A DNA stretch of 64,000 nt from Candidatus Omnitrophota bacterium (GCA_023485205.1 JAMCZX010000017.1:16767-80766); one strand, 5' to 3'. Shown: positions 34,972-45,973, counted from the first letter of the stretch. Made by a program: numbers and translations. Notes: generated by a model not told the origin, from the letters alone.

Positions 34972-35198
34972 GTTTTCTTTTCTCCTTTCAGGTTTTTATT
35001 TTTTTACTATTTTTTTACTATGTACCATTTTATTATCCTGCACGCCTTTTAGCAAATTTTCTCACCCCCTCTCCTTGTAAATCCGTTAAATTTATTTTTG
35101 TTTTTTTAATTTTACTTATATGATAAATGTAAATGGTTAAAACAAAATTAAGAAATTGTTAATTTTGTGTTAATTTTTTACCCGGCACATTATAAATT

Positions 35199-36422
35199 AT
35201 GAATAAAGACATAAAAAAATTATTGGCTGCAAGAGTTCTCAGAAGCCTGGGACAGGGTATATTAATAGTTAATTTTGCCCTGTATTTAAGAGCCCTGCAT
35301 TATAGCGGCATATTGATTGGCATCTTATACGCTTTTACAAGCTTGTTCAGTGCTGGTGGAACGTTAGCCGTGGGATTATTAAGTGATAGATATAAAAGAA
35401 AACCATTTTTAATAGTGTATACTCTCCTCTTGTTTTTTTCAGCAGTCATACTGCTTTTCACGACAAATTATTATTTTTTATTAATCGCTTCTGCTTTTGG
35501 AAGCTTTGGATTAGGACAAATGGGTGGGGCAGGCATGTTTGGCCCGGCAGAAATTGCATGGCTTGCAGAAAAGATCAAAGCACGTGAAAGGGGCCATATA
35601 CTCAGCTTGAGAAATTCTTTAAGCGCTTTTGGAATGGGGGTAGGCGCAATGCTCGCCATGTTACACCCGGCATTAGTACATATTTATCAGAATAACATCC
35701 TCTCTTACAGGCCATTTTTTCTTCTTATTGCCTTGATAACATTAATTACACTGCCTATCCTGATAACGACAAAAGAAGAATACAAATATAAACATGAAAA
35801 AATCATGGAAGAAGATAAAAAGATTACTGATGCCGATGAAATAAAAATCTATAAAAAAGAAAACCATAATTTAAAAAAATTGATTTTCTTAAATTCTATA
35901 AATGGTATTGCAATAGGATTAAAAGGGCCGCTGATTGCTTATTGGTTCGCAGTGAGGTTTAACGTCGGGGCAGACCTGATTGCACCTGTTTTAGCTATAA
36001 CATTCTTTTTAACAGGCATATTATCATTTTGGACAGGACATCTTACAAAACATATGGGACTTATAAAATTAGCTACAATTTCAAGGGGTATAGGGGTTAT
36101 TTTTCTTTTTCTTCTGCCAATTACACCTGTTTATAATTTAGCTGCAATTATATTTATATTACACCAAATATTCAACATAAGTTCTGCAGGACCACGCCAA
36201 GCTGTTTCAATAAGTCTTGTCAGGGATAAAAGACGTGGACTTGCAACAAGCTTAGATGCATTTTCCATGCAATTACCCCGTTCTATCGGGCCATATTTAG
36301 TCGGACTTTTGCTGGATGGAGGATATTTTGAACTTCCTTTTTTCCTGGCAGCAGGTCTGCAGGCTATTTATGTAATATATTACAGGAAGTTATTTAAAAA
36401 ATATGATTTCCCTGATACCTGA
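35199..36422 (+). CDS. major facilitator superfamily transporter
   Basis: 407 residues, about 12 membrane segments with a charged central loop (about 205-230). GLLSDRYKRKPFLI (about 67-80) is the MFS loop 2-3 signature, and a weaker counterpart occurs in the second half. Substrate cannot be told. No Shine-Dalgarno site; TATAAA lies just upstream of the ATG. Divergent from pstS and followed by a mobilization-type gene 22 bp later, which it may share a transcript with by accident of insertion. Confidence 0.85.
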   Translation: MNKDIKKLLAARVLRSLGQGILIVNFALYLRALHYSGILIGILYAFTSLFSAGGTLAVGLLSDRYKRKPFLIVYTLLLFFSAVILLFTTNYYFLLIASAFGSFGLGQMGGAGMFGPAEIAWLAEKIKARERGHILSLRNSLSAFGMGVGAMLAMLHPALVHIYQNNILSYRPFFLLIALITLITLPILITTKEEYKYKHEKIMEEDKKITDADEIKIYKKENHNLKKLIFLNSINGIAIGLKGPLIAYWFAVRFNVGADLIAPVLAITFFLTGILSFWTGHLTKHMGLIKLATISRGIGVIFLFLLPITPVYNLAAIIFILHQIFNISSAGPRQAVSISLVRDKRRGLATSLDAFSMQLPRSIGPYLVGLLLDGGYFELPFFLAAGLQAIYVIYYRKLFKKYDFPDT

Positions 36423-36444
36423 AAATTAAAGGAGAATAATAAAA

Positions 36445-37242
36445 ATGGAGCAAAAAGGAATTGTATTTCAATCAGACGTTCATGAAAAAATCATTAAGCT
36501 TGTGGCGGAATACGGGTATATAACAAGCAGCGAGGTTAAACTTTTAATATCTTCAGATGAGAACCCTGTCCCGGACAAAACGTCATTAGAACAAAAAGCA
36601 CAGAATATCCTGTATTATATGTCAAAAAGAAAAATTATAGCCTCGTTTCAGACGCACCTGTCGCCTGCTTATGCATATACTCTTACCCCATCAACAAAAA
36701 CCATCATTATACAATCCGGGCTGGTGGAATTTATCCGGCCATTTATTATAAGCAGGTATAAGCCGATAACTTTTTATCATGATACAGCCATGCTCAAAAT
36801 GCACATTATATTTGAAGAGATTTTAGGGGACATGCTAAAAAGACATCTCTCCTCGTACAGGCTGGCAAAGCAGCAAACAAAAAAAATATGCGATGCTGAA
36901 ATTTATTATACAGGACATAATCCTGCAGATAACAAGCCCCTGAATAAGGTTGCTGCTATGGAAATAGAGCTTACCGCCAAATCAAAAAACTTACTCCTGA
37001 ACACGGCAAAAGACTTATTGCTACAGGCAAAAAACAAGTATAATTCAGTTATAATAATATACACATCCACCGGCATAAAACAAAACTGGCAAAATACACT
37101 TAAACAAATGGAATTTTTTTCCCCGCCCTATTTCTTTTTTATCCAATACCTTGACGTTATCCGGAATAAAAAAAATTGCAAAGCATATGACATAAATGAT
37201 AATATCATCCCTCTTTTTAACCCTGAGGAGCAGAAATGTTAA
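36445..37242 (+). CDS. Replic_Relax-like protein (mobile-element associated)
   Basis: 265 residues. N-terminal winged-helix-like region (IKLVAEYGYITSSEVKLLI), a central segment, then AAMEIELTAKSKN (about 172-184), the acidic-beta-strand pattern of the replication-relaxation family found beside TraG/VirD4-type genes in plasmids and integrative elements. AGGAG precedes the ATG. Its end overlaps the next gene by 7 bp. No relaxase is in the window, so the module is incomplete. Confidence 0.6.
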   Translation: MEQKGIVFQSDVHEKIIKLVAEYGYITSSEVKLLISSDENPVPDKTSLEQKAQNILYYMSKRKIIASFQTHLSPAYAYTLTPSTKTIIIQSGLVEFIRPFIISRYKPITFYHDTAMLKMHIIFEEILGDMLKRHLSSYRLAKQQTKKICDAEIYYTGHNPADNKPLNKVAAMEIELTAKSKNLLLNTAKDLLLQAKNKYNSVIIIYTSTGIKQNWQNTLKQMEFFSPPYFFFIQYLDVIRNKKNCKAYDINDNIIPLFNPEEQKC

Positions 37243-37535
37243 GAACAATATCCGGGATTATAAAAACTTTTATTGGAAGTTTAATAAATGTCACAAGATT
37301 TTTATGGAGGAGAAAAATATGGAAAATAAGAGCTTTGGTGATAGTTTGTTTAATAGGAACACTACTTTATATTATTGTATATCACTTTGAAAAACCTTCA
37401 ACAACATACCTGATACTTCTTATTTATGCAGGTATAGTATGGATTGGAACAGCAGTAGTAGAAAAATTCATTCCTGAAGATGATTTTAAAGAACCACTCA
37501 ATGAATACAGCAAATATAACGTAAAACCCCTTTAA
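37236..37535 (+). CDS. membrane N-terminus of a VirD4/TraG-type coupling protein, cut by an in-frame stop
   Basis: 99 residues with two membrane segments (about 33-48 and 56-75), ending YNVKPL. The TAA at 37533-37535 is followed, in the same frame and without another stop, by NIPFEKFRKEG and the P-loop of an ATPase (next entry). Two membrane segments before the ATPase domain is exactly the layout of conjugative coupling proteins, so this is the front part of one gene of about 553 codons. GGAG lies 5-6 nt before the ATG. Confidence 0.7.
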   Translation: MLRTISGIIKTFIGSLINVTRFLWRRKIWKIRALVIVCLIGTLLYIIVYHFEKPSTTYLILLIYAGIVWIGTAVVEKFIPEDDFKEPLNEYSKYNVKPL

Positions 37536-38897
37536 AATATCCCTTTTGAAAAATTCAGAAAAGAAGGCGAGAAAAATAATCTCGGGTGTCTCCTTGCAGT
37601 TACAATATATAACAAACCAATATATTTATCTACAAAACAAAGAAATTTTCATACCCTTTTAATAGGAGCAACAGGAGCAGGAAAAACATTAGGAGTACTT
37701 TTGCCGCTTATCAAAGATGACATAAAAAATAAAAGATCTCTTATAATTATAGATGCAAAAGGTGACAAAAATATTATAAAACAGATAAATAAATCTGTAA
37801 GAGATTTTGGCAGAGAAAAAGATTTCCAGCCATTTATTCTTGATGAAGTAGAACGTTCTTGTACATACAATCCTTTACAAAAAGGGAATTCCACACAGCT
37901 AAAAGATAAAATAATAAGTGCTATGGATTGGCCTACGAATCTGTTTTCCACAGATTCTTCCCATTATAAAAATAAATGTGCAAATGCCTTACAGATTTTA
38001 TTTAATGAACATAACGAAAAAAAAGATAAAGAGCCTTTAACTCTTTCACAGGTTTATGATATTTTACAAAATTCAGATATAAACCAATATCCTAAACTCG
38101 CAAAATTTCTTAAAAACAACTTAAAGGATATAAGTTCTCTTACAACTGAATTATCATTGCTTATAAACTCAGAATTTGGTTCTCTTTTTGAATCCCCCAA
38201 AGGTGAAATAGATTTTATGGATGCTTATAAGAACAATAAAATAATCTACTTTTCACTAAATACACAATCTTATTCAAAAGCAGCAACGAAATTAGGTAAA
38301 ATTATAACCGAAGAATTAAAAATCCTCAATGGAGAAATTATAAATTCAGATTTTAAAGATCGCCATCCAATGGGAATTTTTATTGATGAATTTCAGCTTT
38401 TTGGGACAGAATCATTTATGGATATTCTTGCTACAGGAAGAACAAGCGGATTTATGATTTTACTTTCCATTACATGTATCGAAGATCTTGATAAAATAGG
38501 AGGTAAAGCATACAGAGCGCAAATAATACAGAATACAAATATAAAAATTGCCATGAAAATGAATAACATGGAATCTGCTAAAGCACTTAGTGATGTTTTA
38601 GGGGTATACAAAACAATAGAAAGAACACATCAAACTATAGTTGACAGAATTTTTTCAAGACTGCATACAATAACAGAAAAGGTAGTGGATAAAAAAATTA
38701 TACCCACACAGGTTTTCCTGGAATTAAAAATTTTTGAAGCAATTTTAATACATGGTAAAAATTCAGATAAAATAATTTGTGATCCTATTTTTCCAAATGT
38801 AAAAAATGAACCGTTACCTCCAATAAGACATAGAAAAAATCCAGATAAAGACCAATCATCTTCTAACAAACCACAGCCCCCAAAATCAGTTTTTTAA
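37536..38897 (+). pseudogene. ATPase part of a VirD4/TraG-type coupling protein, downstream of a nonsense codon
   Basis: Same frame as the preceding entry. Walker A GATGAGKT is at 37665-37688, upstream of the first possible start (TTG at 37701), so any protein initiated there would lack the P-loop. IIIDAKGD, Walker B GIFIDEFQLFG and TGRTSGFMILLSIT follow, then a TraM-recognition-like C-terminus and a Pro-rich tail. Intact coupling proteins pump relaxase-bound DNA into a secretion channel. Either a recent pseudogene, a readthrough case, or a base-call error. Confidence 0.7.
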
Positions 38898-38913
38898 CTT
38901 ATTCGCCGAAAAT

Positions 38914-38942
38914 TTGACAAAAATACTGGGGGATAGTATATT
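38914..38942 (+). promoter_or_regulatory. copper-ATPase promoter with CsoR-like operator
   Basis: TTGACA (38914-38919), 17-nt spacer, TATATT (38937-38942). The spacer contains the palindrome ATACTGGGGGATAGTAT (38923-38939), a G-tract flanked by inverted ATACT/AGTAT, resembling CsoR operators of copper genes. No csoR is in the window. Confidence 0.6.
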
Positions 38943-38995
38943 CTCACTTGAAAGTAAGATAAAAAACCCTTACGATTCAGGAGAAATATAAAATT

Positions 38996-41116
38996 ATGGA
39001 TACTTCAAATATATACACATGTCCAATGCACCCGGAGGTAAAACAGCCAACTTCAGGGGATTGTCCTGTCTGTGGTATGGCTCTTGAGTTGCAATCCATT
39101 TCTGTAGAAGAAGAAAAAAATATTGAACTTATATATATGTCAAGACGCTTTTGGATTAGTCTTGCTTTAACCATTCCGCTTCTTTTTATTGTTATGAGTG
39201 GTTACATTCCTGCAATATCAATTAAAAATATCCTTTCCTTTAAAATAGTTGAATGGCTGGAGATTATAATTACTACACCTGTAGTTTTGTGGGGAGGATG
39301 GCCATTTTTTGTCAAAGGGTTCAATTCTATAAAAAATCGCAGTCTAAATATGTTTACCCTGATAAGTTTAGGTGTGGGAGTTGCATATTTATATAGTCTT
39401 ATAGCCGCACTTATACCATGGATATTTCCAGTGTCTTTTCGCAATAAAAGCGGACAGGTGGCAGTATATTTTGAAGCCGCCGCATTTATTGTAACGCTTG
39501 TACTCCTTGGCCAAATGCTTGAACTTAAAGCACGGAGTAAAACCGGAGCAGCGATTAAATTGCTTCTTGGTATGGCGCCAAAAACAGCACGGCTGCTCAA
39601 AGATGGTAAAGAAGAGGATATACCTCTTGATGAAGTCCATCCGGGAAATTTGCTTCGCATCAGACCAGGTGAAAAAATACCGGTTGATGGCATAGTAATA
39701 GAAGGTGTAAGTTCAATTGATGAATCAATGATTACAGGGGAACCTCTCCCTGTAGAAAAACATAAAAAAGATAAAATAATAGGCGGAACCATCAATGGCA
39801 CAGGTTCAATTATAATGAAGGCTGAAAAAGTCGGGGCTGATACGTTGCTTTCCCAAATAGTTCAAATGGTTGCAGAAGCGCAAAGAAGCCGCGCTCCTAT
39901 TCAAAAACTTGTTGATATTGTTGCAGGATACTTTGTTCAGCTCGTTGTTGCCGTTGCTGTTTTAACATTTATTATCTGGTCTTTATTGGGTCCACAGCCA
40001 AGAATGGCTATTGCAATTGTCAATGCTGTTGCCGTACTGATAATTGCATGTCCATGCGCGCTTGGACTTGCAACACCTATGTCAATAATGGTAGCCACTG
40101 GAAAAGGAGCTACAGAAGGCGTACTCTTCAAAAATGCCGAGGCTATAGAAATTATGAAAAAAGTGGATACTCTTGTAGTGGATAAAACAGGAACCCTCAC
40201 AACAGGCAAACCGAGACTCATGGAAATAATTCCTGAAAAAGGATTTGATGAAAAAAGCCTCTTATATTTTGCCGCCAGCCTTGAAAAAGGAAGCGAACAT
40301 CCTCTTGCAATGGCAATTGTTTCCGGAGCAATTGAAAGGGGTATAAACCCTGTGGAAACAGAATCTTTTGAATCATTAACAGGTAAAGGAGTTATAGGCA
40401 ATATTGAAAAACATCATGCCGCGTTAGGGAACAATATACTTCTTGATGACTTGAAAATAGACCATAAGAGTATTGATTTAAAAGCTGAGGAAATGAGAAA
40501 AGATGGCAAGATAGTGGTATTTCTTGTAATAGATGGAAAAGTATCCGGATTACTCACAGTGGCAGACCCGATAAAAAATACAACCCCTGCAGCAATAAAT
40601 CAGCTTCATAAGGAAGGGCTTCGCATAGTCATGCTCACTGGAGATAACCACACTACAGCCGAATATGTTTCCAAAAAGACAGGCATTGATGAAATAATCA
40701 GCGGAATTTTGCCCAACCAAAAGGCTTTGGTGATAAAAAAATTACAGGATGAAGGGAAAATTGTTGCAATGGCGGGGGATGGAATAAATGATGCCCCTGC
40801 ACTTGCGCAAGCTCATGTTGGTATAGCAATGGGAACAGGTACCGATGTTGCAATGGAAAGTGCCGGGGTAACATTGATTAAAGGCGACTTAAATGGAATT
40901 GTACGTGCAAGACATTTAAGCCGGTTAACGATGCGCAATATAAAACAAAACCTGTTTTTTGCTTTTGTTTACAATACGGTGGGTATTCCTATTGCAGCTG
41001 GAGTTCTTTATCCTTTTTTTGGGATTTTACTCAGTCCTGTTATAGCGGCTGCAGCAATGAGTTTTAGTTCTGTATCTGTAGTAAGCAATTCTTTAAGGAT
41101 GAGAAGAGTTAAGTGA
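38996..41116 (+). CDS. copA: copper-exporting P1B-type ATPase
   Basis: 706 residues. N-terminal heavy-metal binding domain YTCPMHPEV...GDCPVCGM (about 7-31) instead of a CxxC ferredoxin-like HMA domain. Eight membrane segments; ion-binding ACPCALG near residue 350; phosphorylation site DKTGTLT near 396; [28 protein letters not shown] in the last helix, the MxxSS pattern of Cu(I) pumps. CAGGAG precedes the ATG. The upstream operator-like site suits copper induction. Confidence 0.92.
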   Translation: MDTSNIYTCPMHPEVKQPTSGDCPVCGMALELQSISVEEEKNIELIYMSRRFWISLALTIPLLFIVMSGYIPAISIKNILSFKIVEWLEIIITTPVVLWGGWPFFVKGFNSIKNRSLNMFTLISLGVGVAYLYSLIAALIPWIFPVSFRNKSGQVAVYFEAAAFIVTLVLLGQMLELKARSKTGAAIKLLLGMAPKTARLLKDGKEEDIPLDEVHPGNLLRIRPGEKIPVDGIVIEGVSSIDESMITGEPLPVEKHKKDKIIGGTINGTGSIIMKAEKVGADTLLSQIVQMVAEAQRSRAPIQKLVDIVAGYFVQLVVAVAVLTFIIWSLLGPQPRMAIAIVNAVAVLIIACPCALGLATPMSIMVATGKGATEGVLFKNAEAIEIMKKVDTLVVDKTGTLTTGKPRLMEIIPEKGFDEKSLLYFAASLEKGSEHPLAMAIVSGAIERGINPVETESFESLTGKGVIGNIEKHHAALGNNILLDDLKIDHKSIDLKAEEMRKDGKIVVFLVIDGKVSGLLTVADPIKNTTPAAINQLHKEGLRIVMLTGDNHTTAEYVSKKTGIDEIISGILPNQKALVIKKLQDEGKIVAMAGDGINDAPALAQAHVGIAMGTGTDVAMESAGVTLIKGDLNGIVRARHLSRLTMRNIKQNLFFAFVYNTVGIPIAAGVLYPFFGILLSPVIAAAAMSFSSVSVVSNSLRMRRVK

Positions 41117-41143
41117 CACTTCAATCTTACCCAGGGACTAAAG

Positions 41144-41722
41144 TCATTTCAAAAAAAGGATAATAAGAACAATCAGGATTATAAACCAGTTTTTATATTC
41201 ATGATTTTCTTTAAACCGGCTGAATGAAAAACTACGTCTATAGTTTCCTGAAAAAATATTAGATACCGGGAAAAAGCAGGGAACGTCTTTTTGATATTTT
41301 CTATAAGCCTCTCCAAATTTATTCAAGAGATATTCTTCTTCACTTTTAATTGCAGAAATGTAGGTTGCTGTAAAAAAAACCAGAAAATATATCCATACAA
41401 CAGGATTATTTACAAAGACTGCAAACCCCAGCCCCATTAAACAGCTTCCAAAATATAATGGATGACGGACAATTCCATATATTCCTTCTGAAGAAATAAT
41501 CTGGTTTTTTTTTATAACTCCGGCAGAAATGGTCCTGATAAACTCCCCGGTAAAAATCAGGATTAAACCCCAAATTAAATATCCGGGATTTTTTATATTA
41601 CCTGTAACTACGAGAAGAATAAAATATATCCAGCCGGCAGGAACTCTTATTTTTGTGAAAAATCTTTTCATCTGGTATATTTTAACTTTATATGAAATAA
41701 ATTTCCAATTCACGGAAAACAT
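41144..41722 (-). CDS. isoprenylcysteine carboxyl methyltransferase family membrane protein
   Basis: Up to 192 residues, with about four membrane segments and the SAM-binding ICMT/PEMT block GIYGIVRHPLYFGSCLMGLG followed by EEEYLLNKFGEAYRKYQKDV. Bacterial members methylate diverse substrates, mostly unknown. The ATG at 41671 (MKRFFTK) is an equally likely start; neither has a good ribosome site. Converges with copA; the 27-bp gap leaves little room for a terminator. Confidence 0.82.
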   Translation of the reverse strand: MFSVNWKFISYKVKIYQMKRFFTKIRVPAGWIYFILLVVTGNIKNPGYLIWGLILIFTGEFIRTISAGVIKKNQIISSEGIYGIVRHPLYFGSCLMGLGFAVFVNNPVVWIYFLVFFTATYISAIKSEEEYLLNKFGEAYRKYQKDVPCFFPVSNIFSGNYRRSFSFSRFKENHEYKNWFIILIVLIILFLK

Positions 41723-41807
41723 TCACTACTCTACAGAAAAATTCTATATCCTGGCATGGTAATATTTTAATTGCTCAAGAATGGATTATGGTAGTAACTT
41801 ATGATAT

Positions 41808-42299
41808 TCAGTGTGGGTTTAACTTTAAAAAACCTTTGTTTTTTGAATTTTGAAGAAGTTGCTTATATTTTCTTAAAGATTTCTCACCTATATAAGAATT
41901 CGGCGCTAACCTGTAAGCTTTGTGAAATTCTTTAATTGCGCTTTCTGTGTAAGAAGAATCCAGAAGAGCACACGCATAAGCATAGTGGCATTCAGGGCTG
42001 TTATAATTTAATTTTATTGCTTTTTTAAGGCTTTTTCTTGCTTCTTTAAACCAACCCTTTTTTGAGTATGCAATACCGAGATAATAATATCCATCAACTC
42101 TGTTAGGATGTAAAGAAATGGCGTCTTGAAAATCTTTAATAGCCGTATCTAAAAAACTTTTATCTGTAGTATTGCTATTTAAATTAGAAATGCTGTTTAA
42201 AGCAAGTCTCCCATTATTTATTAATGTTTTATAATTTTCTGCAAAACATATTCCAACAATCCCCAAGAATAAAACTATAAAAATTATTTTTTTTATCAT
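41808..42299 (-). CDS. exported TPR protein
   Basis: 163 residues. Signal peptide (MIKKIIFIVLFLGIVGICFA) and then three TPR-like helical pairs (FQDAISLHPNRVDGYYYLGI, ARKSLKKAIKLNYNSPECHY, AIKEFHKAYRLAPNSYIGEK). Probably a periplasmic scaffold. Its ATG lies 1 nt after the stop of the large upstream gene, so the two are translated together and likely act together. Confidence 0.82.
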   Translation of the reverse strand: MIKKIIFIVLFLGIVGICFAENYKTLINNGRLALNSISNLNSNTTDKSFLDTAIKDFQDAISLHPNRVDGYYYLGIAYSKKGWFKEARKSLKKAIKLNYNSPECHYAYACALLDSSYTESAIKEFHKAYRLAPNSYIGEKSLRKYKQLLQNSKNKGFLKLNPH

Positions 42300-42300
42300 T

Positions 42301-44973
42301 TTATTTTCCCCATATTTTTTGATTTATTTCTTTCTTTATAAACTGATAAAGAATCGGATTTTTAATATTATAAGAAGCTGCTAATGCAGACGGAATATCA
42401 TTTTCCACTAAGTAGTCTAATGTCATTCTAAACCATATTTCTGAATTTGTTTCAGGATTTTTACCTAAGGAAGTATCTAAAATTTGATTTAACACATCTA
42501 TATCTATTTGGGCCATTGCTGGAGAATATGGTAATGCTGTTTTTTGCCCTTGGGCAGCCTTTTGCTTAGACTTACCCGATGAACTATTTGATGTTTGTTG
42601 ACTAACACCTGATTTATTCCCCTCTTGTGTCATTCCCGATGGTCCCGGTGGCATTCCTTGTTGATTTTGTGTAGAAACTGCAGTTGAAGAAGATTTATTG
42701 GTTGTAGATATTTTTTGTAAAGATATTTGTCCTAAATTATATTCTTGATATAGTATAGGAAGGTCTGTTCCTGTATAAAAATTATTGGTATATGGGGTAA
42801 AATCTTTTATATCTCGTGAAACTGAAAGAAATAAAGGTTCTAAGATAATTGCTTTTGTTAAATATTCTACAGCCAATGTTTGATAATTTTCAGCTTTAGA
42901 ATTTTCTGAATATAAATTCGCATATTCCAAACCTAAGTAATAGTAAGCATCCGGTAAATAAAAACTTTGAGAATTAGAACCTTTTCCAATTTTTATTGCT
43001 TCTTGTAAAAGTAAAATAACATCCGGTTCTTTTGATTCCGTAATTGTACCTTTCTTTCCTGTAATTGTACCTTTCTTTTCTGTAGTAGTAGAAGTATTAG
43101 AAATAGTAGATAGTTCTAATAAAGGACTTTCTTGTAAAATTGATGTAAGTACATCAGGATAATTAGTATGCAACATAGCTAAGGTAATATAAAATAGACA
43201 ATTTTGATTTTTTCTTCTTTCAATAGATGTTAAAAACAGATTTGGTAATTGGTTAAGTTTCCATTGACTTTCTTCGTGGTATTTTACAGAAAGCGCCTTT
43301 GCTGTCCAAGAATATAACTTATATAGTTGACTCTCCTTATACCGCTCATTTGCAAAACCTGAAGCATGAGATTTTTCTGCAATATTAAGTTGCTCTTTGC
43401 TCTTGTTTTTATAAAAATCTGCTAATGCTTGTTCTTTGTCAGATTTTTCTTGTAAGTTTTCTGCCTGTTGAACAAATAAGGTACATAAATAAAATAGAAT
43501 TTTGGGATTTAAAGGGTCTAAATCAGATGCCTCCTGTAAGTAAGTTGTTATTTTCTTTGGGCTAAAAGATTTTAAAGATATTAAAATATTGTTTTCCCAT
43601 TCCTTTGCTATCGCCAATTCTGATGTATGATTGTTCCGTTCTTTTATATATCTTTCTTTTCTTCTTTTATGTGTTTGTATTTCAGATTCATAATATTGGC
43701 TACAATTATTATTTGCTATGTTTACCAATTCTGTTTTGTCATTATCAATTTCTGTTTGGTCATTTTCTTGTTCAGTTTTTAATTGTGTTTTTTGTTCAGC
43801 AGTTAATCCTGTCTTCTCAACTAAGTGTTGGGTTTGAATAACAGGACCAGTAGAACCAATTGGAGGAATATTTTCTGGTATAGTTGCACCAGTAACACCT
43901 TTACTGTTTTTAACCAGTGTATTATTTATGGCCTTTATTCTCTTTTTTAAATTTTTTATTTCACCGTGCAAAACTTTTACTTGATTTATAAGACTTTGAT
44001 AGGCATCTTCACCTAACATATTCACCAAAAGAGGAAATTTTACACTTGATTGAGAAGAAGTTGTAGAAGAAGAATTAACCTGATTTTGCGATGGCATACC
44101 TGGCATACCCTGAGGAATTAATTGAGAAGATGGTTGCCCAGTATTTTTTTGCTGCGGTGTTTTTTGTTCTATTACCCAATTATAAAAAGATGTTTCTTCT
44201 TGAGTAAGACTTTGAATTTTTACTATTTCTGTTTCTATTTGCAGATTTTCACTTATAATTTTTGTGTTTAAATGGTTAATACGTGTTGATAATGTATTTA
44301 AAGCTTGTAAATTTGTATCTGATTCAATGTGTTCTCTTAACTTTTGCATATAATCTCTTACTGTTGAATTCGCAGTTTCTATTTTAAGATATTTAGATTC
44401 AGGTTTTTCTAATAATAAGTCTACTCTTAAAAATTTAGTATTACTTACTTCTGAATATATCCTTGCAAGAGAAAGATAAATATTTACTTTTTCAGAGGTA
44501 TTATAAACATACTTATGCTTTAATAAGTCTGTAAGAATATTTATGCTTTTTAGATAATCTTCAAAAGATTTCTGAAAGTCTCTGTTTGCCAATAAAACAT
44601 CTGCTTTTTTTTCTAAAGAAAGAGCATCGTTTATTGAAAGAGAAGAAGAAGATACAGGGTTAAGCATAATATCTATTGATTTTCTTTTAAAAAACCCTCT
44701 ATATATATAAAATTCATCGGTATCATAATTTGTTTTTGATATTAGTTGGGTAGGTATCTGAACGAAAAGACCGGAATTGGGAATTTTTATTTTTTTTACA
44801 GGAGAGGTACCATCAAATAATGGGTTACTGCTATCATATCCCTTTTTAGTAAAAGTTTTTTTATATATTTTTATTTCGGCAGGGGGATATGTGCGAATAG
44901 TAATTTCGTTTGACCTGTTTTCATAAGCTGAAAGATGTTTGGGGGCAATGAAACAGGCTAAAATAAAAAACAA
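42301..44973 (-). CDS. large exported TPR/coiled-coil protein, possibly phase-variable
   Basis: About 890 residues from a TTG at 44973. Begins with a signal-like segment ([15 protein letters not shown] just at the start), then TPR-like helices (about 115-180), a long coiled coil (about 210-260 and 325-470), two Met-Pro-Gly/Ser-rich low-complexity stretches (around 280 and 790) and further TPRs (480-760). A 21-bp direct repeat at 43042-43083 duplicates GTITGKK. No canonical start or ribosome site exists for this frame; a GATG tract lies just upstream. No known family recognised. Confidence 0.7.
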
Positions 44974-44995
44974 AAAAACTATTTTAGAGAGAGAA

Positions 44996-45064
44996 GATGG
45001 ATGGATGGATGGATGGATGGATGGATGGATGGATGGATGGATGGATGGATGGATGGATGGATGG
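44996..45064. repeat. GATG tetranucleotide microsatellite, about 17 copies
   Basis: Uninterrupted (GATG)n on the plus strand, (CATC)n on the minus strand, right at the 5' end of the 890-residue protein gene. On the minus strand an ATG at 45113 reads through the tract but hits TAG at 44979; gain of one unit (or loss of two) would join it to the large gene's frame. Confidence 0.95.
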
Positions 45065-45249
45065 GAAATTCTCTCTTACATAACTACCCGGAATTTTTTC
45101 GTTTTTGTTCATATTTTATTTATGTTAAACTACTGAGTGTATTTTTGCATATATATTTTTCTGTGTCAAGTTTATTGACTCAAATCGTGAAGAAATTTTT
45201 TGGAAAATATTAAAAAAAGTAAAGATAAAAATGAGAAAATAAGGATAAA

Positions 45250-45972
45250 ATGTTTTTATATGGCAGAAATTCAATTGTTGAAAGAGTAAAAAGAAATCCG
45301 CAGACTATAAAAAAAATATTTCTGCAGAAGGATTTTAATGACGGGCTGCTTTTAAAGGAAATAAAAAATATAAACGTTCCCATAATATATAAAGATATTT
45401 CACACCTGCAATTTAAAAAATTTTCAAATCGCGCCTACAAAATAGCCGCAGAGGTTAGTAATTTTCAATATGCCTCATTTAAAGATATAATAAATACACC
45501 TGATGATAAAAAACCTGTCCTGATTTTTCTTGATAACATAACGGACCCGCAAAATCTCGGAAGTATCATACGCACATCAGGATGCTTCGGAAATTTTGGA
45601 ATTGTTATACCAAAACAAAGGGCATGTGAAATCAATGAAACTGTTCTTGCAGTAGCTGAAGGCGGAGAAAACCACGTTCCGGTATGCATGGTTACAAATC
45701 TCACCTATTCAATCATTGAAGCCAAAAAACACGGATACTGGATTATGGGTGCGGTTATGGATAAAGGTACAAGTATTTTTAAAACATCATTTCTTTTCCC
45801 CCTGAGCGTTGTTCTTGGTTCAGAAAACAGGGGAATTCACCCTGGTATGTTAAAACACATAGACCTGAAGGTTTCCATTCCCATGTCAGAAGCATCCTTA
45901 TCTTTTAATGTTGCCATTGCAGCATCTATCTTTTGTTACGAAGCATCCAGACAGAAAAATACACAATTATAA
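45250..45972 (+). CDS. rlmB: 23S rRNA 2'-O-ribose methyltransferase RlmB/TrmH family
   Basis: 240 residues. Short N-terminal substrate-binding domain (YGRNSIVERV), then the SPOUT knot: motif 1 LDNITDPQNLGSIIRT (about 96-111), motif 2 VVLGSENRGIHPGM, motif 3 SLSFNVAIAASIFCYE. Methylates G2251-type ribose in 23S rRNA if RlmB proper; EGGENHVPV replaces the more common GASEHLPV, so a sister specificity cannot be excluded. AAGGA precedes the ATG. Confidence 0.88.
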   Translation: MFLYGRNSIVERVKRNPQTIKKIFLQKDFNDGLLLKEIKNINVPIIYKDISHLQFKKFSNRAYKIAAEVSNFQYASFKDIINTPDDKKPVLIFLDNITDPQNLGSIIRTSGCFGNFGIVIPKQRACEINETVLAVAEGGENHVPVCMVTNLTYSIIEAKKHGYWIMGAVMDKGTSIFKTSFLFPLSVVLGSENRGIHPGMLKHIDLKVSIPMSEASLSFNVAIAASIFCYEASRQKNTQL

Positions 45973-45973
45973 A

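Noticed and set aside
35020..35075. Small ORF with GGGGGTG just upstream of pstS
   Set aside because: Only about ten codons from a GTG; no evidence that it is coding.
44939..45213. Plus-strand open frames through the GATG tract encoding (DGWM)n
   Set aside because: They exist only because a tetranucleotide tract is open in several frames; no ribosome site and no sequence of protein character outside the tract.
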